Shown: positions 5,801-6,709 of the stretch, one piece after another
Layout of the letters: each line of letters starts with the position of its first letter
Position numbering within the stretch: the stretch's first letter is position 1
Source: JBBDIO01 sp040880365
GTDB lineage: Bacteria; Chloroflexota; Anaerolineae; Caldilineales; Caldilineaceae
Length of the DNA stretch: 6,709 bases
Assembly: GCA_040880365.1 (NCBI GenBank)
Contig: JBBDIO010000075.1
Coordinates: 1 to 6,709, forward strand
Reading direction: 5' to 3'
The notes under the pieces: model-generated
Database searches by the model: none
What the model was told of the DNA's origin: nothing
What the model saw: only the letters and a program-made list of their open reading frames with translations
Program-made: the position numbers and the translations under genes

Positions 5801-6709
5801 GGTCACAGTCACATCCTGGTCGGGTTGGGGATGGGTCGGGTTGAAGCCGATGTTGGTATCGCGGATTGCCAGATCGGGGCTGGGCGTGCGGGCCACGCGC
5901 AAGGCGACAGTGACTTCGTTGTCGCCTTCGTGCAATTCTGCCACTGTTTGGTGAGGATCGATCACAATGGTGATGCGCCGTTCGCCTGCCTTGCCGGTGG
6001 TGTCATATTGTATTTCGGCCAGGGCGCGGCTGCCCGCGGGAATGGTGGCGATGGTGATCTTCGCGCCGATGGGATCGGCTGCACCGTCGGTGGCATCCAC
6101 AAACTGCACCAGCACATCGTGCGCGTCGGCACTGCCGTTGTTGAGAATGGTGGCGGTGATGGTCACCGGCTCGCCATCGACCGGCTGCTGCGGTTCGAAG
6201 CCCAGATTGGCGCCGGAGATTGCCAGGTTGGGCGCATGTCCCGGCGCGACATCGAAAGTGACCGTCGCCCGATTATCGGTGATGTCGGTTTCGGCGATGA
6301 AATTGCTGGGATCCACCACCACGCGCAACTGCCGTTCGCCTGCGTCGCCGGTAATGGTGTAGTGCATCTCGACCAACGCCGCGCCGCCCGGCGCGATGTG
6401 GTCAATCGTCTGGATTTCGCCAATCGGCTGGAGTTCGCCATAGCTCACATCGAGCAGTTGCACTTCTACATCCTGCGCGGGGACTGCGCCCTGGTTGTGA
6501 ACCGTGACCGTGACGGTCATCACATCGTCCAGCCGGGGGCGCACGGGATATAGCCCCACGCCCTGGGCGCGCACCACCAGATTTGCCAGCGGCGAAGGCT
6601 CCACGGTGAGCGTCGTCACCGCGTCGTTGTCGCCGTCGTCGGTTTCGGCCACCAGATTGTTGGAATCTACCAGAATCTGAATGCGGCGGTTGCCGGCCAG
6701 CGTGCGCGT
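2837..6709 (-). CDS. Giant CARDB-repeat surface protein, 5' end outside the window
   Basis: 1290 codons are visible, ending with TAG at 2837-2839. The frame stays open to the right edge (TRTLAGNRRIQILVDSNNL before the GTG at 6650-6652), so that GTG lies inside a repeat and is not the start. The visible protein is a chain of CARDB (cell-adhesion-related, beta-sandwich) domains, each opening with PDLV-like residues and N-I-x-F-x-P, then V-x-N-x-G, V-x-V-x-F-x-D-V-T, I-P-A-G, G-E-R-x-I-x-V-x-V-D-P-N-N and a closing N-N-x-A-x-x-x-L. I see no Cys or Trp in the visible part. No membrane segment, LPXTG or other sorting signal follows the last repeat, so any anchor must lie in the missing N-terminal part. 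An acidic linker sits before the final domain. The likely role is a long extracellular spacer or adhesin; the ligand cannot be inferred. Confidence 0.9.
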   Translation of the reverse strand, partial: TRTLAGNRRIQILVDSNNLVAETDDGDNDAVTTLTVEPSPLANLVVRAQGVGLYPVRPRLDDVMTVTVTVHNQGAVPAQDVEVQLLDVSYGELQPIGEIQTIDHIAPGGAALVEMHYTITGDAGERQLRVVVDPSNFIAETDITDNRATVTFDVAPGHAPNLAISGANLGFEPQQPVDGEPVTITATILNNGSADAHDVLVQFVDATDGAADPIGAKITIATIPAGSRALAEIQYDTTGKAGERRITIVIDPHQTVAELHEGDNEVTVALRVARTPSPDLAIRDTNIGFNPTHPQPDQDVTVTAVIQNVGQADAEGVEVQFMDVTGNGAVPIGASQTISAIPAGGSGIVAVTYPTANRFGDRTIQVLVDPNNRIRESAIDNNRASATLEIQAVQLSDLVMRTTGIGFAPTPADVDATVEIYATIRNEGQITAAEVPVQFMDVTDGGARPIGEVQIVPAIAAGGSAVAQVSYNLLGIPGDRRIQVTVDPNRTLVESNTGNNQATVTLERVTVPLAELSMLSHNIAFTNPAPVEGETTTIQAVVLNTGQVEANNVVVHFVDITDSDRRQIGSQQTIPSLPPGSSATVAVSYDTTGRSGERNIEVVIDPNNLIPEGRTTDNSARGTLTVTPQARPDLVMTDTNINFNPLQPIDGDATAVRALVLNHGTVEARDVIVQFTDVTGAPQPIGLPQSLLRIPAGGGATAQVMLDTADLQGQLSIQVTVDPNNLIPESDLTNNQADKSLMVGAPPLPDLVAMTSNITFEPQDPRDGDLLTIHLGVINSGSATANDVVVRVEDVTGGESELIDRQRLIDVIAPGETAHTQVRYDLSGKQGDRNIRLIVDANDDVREADESNNVATVTLSVAPPPAANLVMQSGNIRFTPANPIAGDEVSIAATVLNEGQLGANRVEVSFVDVTNGGSTPIGDVQIIGSIPVGGSGQATVNYSTLGRAGERTIRVVVDPNSLITETDEGDNAAEAVLTVGDEITEPSPLPDLSVGGDSIVFDPANPQPGDAVTVSITVANTGGADAANVVVRVSDATGDDPEPIGDDQTISALAAGATSVVTVAYTAPDEEGERQIQVAVDPDNAIEEGNETNNEATSTLPVGGEPGDEPGDTPGDEPGDEPGDTPGDEPSDEPEGEPGEGNGDEENDEENGEEEGETGEETSSLAPPVNLLVRAEDIRIQPRAVDGGDVLEVAVILRNGDLRPAQDVRVQFGEVVNGEVRPLGTAQEFASIPAGGQQQVMLQYDPAGRPAPFALQVAISPEHFSRTVDKLDLSAGVAVQVVPTRNTVAE
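2840..6589 (-). repeat. Array of ten CARDB-type repeats of about 118 codons
   Basis: In protein order the domains occupy approximately 6233-6589, 5879-6232, 5528-5878, 5174-5527, 4817-5173, 4466-4816, 4112-4465, 3743-4111 and 3398-3742, followed after the acidic linker by a tenth at 2840-3205. A partial copy continues to the right edge. Units are 117-119 residues between successive P-x-L-V starts, except where a linker is attached. The first nine are canonical. The tenth keeps the fold pattern (VNLLVRAEDI, ASIPAGGQQQ) but has SPEHFSRTVDKLDLSAGVAV where the others carry the D-P-N-N and N-N-x-A motifs, so it looks like a capping domain. Confidence 0.85.
3308..3391 (-). repeat. Tandem repeat encoding GDEP/GDTP units in the acidic linker
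   Basis: Two consecutive 36-base units (3356-3391 and 3320-3355) each encode GDEPGDTPGDEP, followed by a 12-base SDEP unit. The basic period is 12 bases. They begin an approximately 64-residue Gly/Asp/Glu/Pro linker (3206-3397) that continues into a run of almost pure Glu/Asp/Gly/Asn. The stretch should be extended, highly acidic and prone to length change by slippage. It separates CARDB domain nine from the divergent tenth. Confidence 0.85.

Noticed and set aside
6163..6652. GTG at 6650-6652 taken as the start of the CARDB protein
   Set aside because: The frame continues upstream to the window edge with the conserved G-x-R-x-I-Q-I-L-V-D-S-N-N motif of another repeat, so this GTG is an internal Val codon.

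Overview
The window looks like an accessory stretch of a bacterial chromosome, most likely from a Chloroflexota-type (Anaerolineae or Caldilinea-like) organism. That guess rests only on the combination of a very long CARDB-repeat surface protein, an FxLYD-domain fragment and a large cysteine-rich lipoprotein; no marker gene confirms it. By eye, base composition is uneven: the long CARDB gene is GC-rich, while the left edge and the zone around 1990-2245 are clearly AT-richer.

Layout. Positions 1-216 hold no secure gene, only an open frame entering from the left edge and a 16-bp perfect palindrome. Positions 217-1989 (minus strand) encode a complete 590-residue lipoprotein. Its C-terminal two thirds resembles a copper amine oxidase core that keeps an Asn-Tyr cofactor-type motif but appears to lack the copper-binding histidines. 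Upstream of its start lie a weak promoter candidate and a pair of 9-bp direct repeats 11 bp apart. Positions 2090-2445 are mobile-element debris: a promoter candidate, a long imperfect hairpin covering the Shine-Dalgarno and start of a 19-codon reading frame, and then, abutting that frame's stop, the end of an IS5-like element that keeps only the C-terminus of its transposase (minus strand). That remnant fuses directly to the 3' part of a plus-strand FxLYD-domain gene (about 2444-2686), so both are truncated. A strong 12-bp hairpin (2737-2781) separates this fragment from the convergent giant gene.

Positions 2837-6709 (minus strand) are the 3' part of a gene that runs off the right edge: 1290 visible codons, essentially an array of ten CARDB-type beta-sandwich repeats of about 118 residues plus a partial eleventh. 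An acidic Gly-Asp-Glu-Pro linker separates the last, degenerate repeat from the rest.

How they fit together. Everything recognisable, apart from the transposase, is a predicted extracytoplasmic protein (lipoprotein, FxLYD domain, CARDB array). The region therefore looks like a cell-surface or exported-protein locus rearranged by insertion-sequence activity. Nothing in the sequence shows that the lipoprotein and the CARDB protein are co-transcribed: they share a strand but are separated by IS debris and a terminator-like hairpin. The most unusual items are the apparent amine-oxidase-like pseudoenzyme and the hairpin that masks a start codon.
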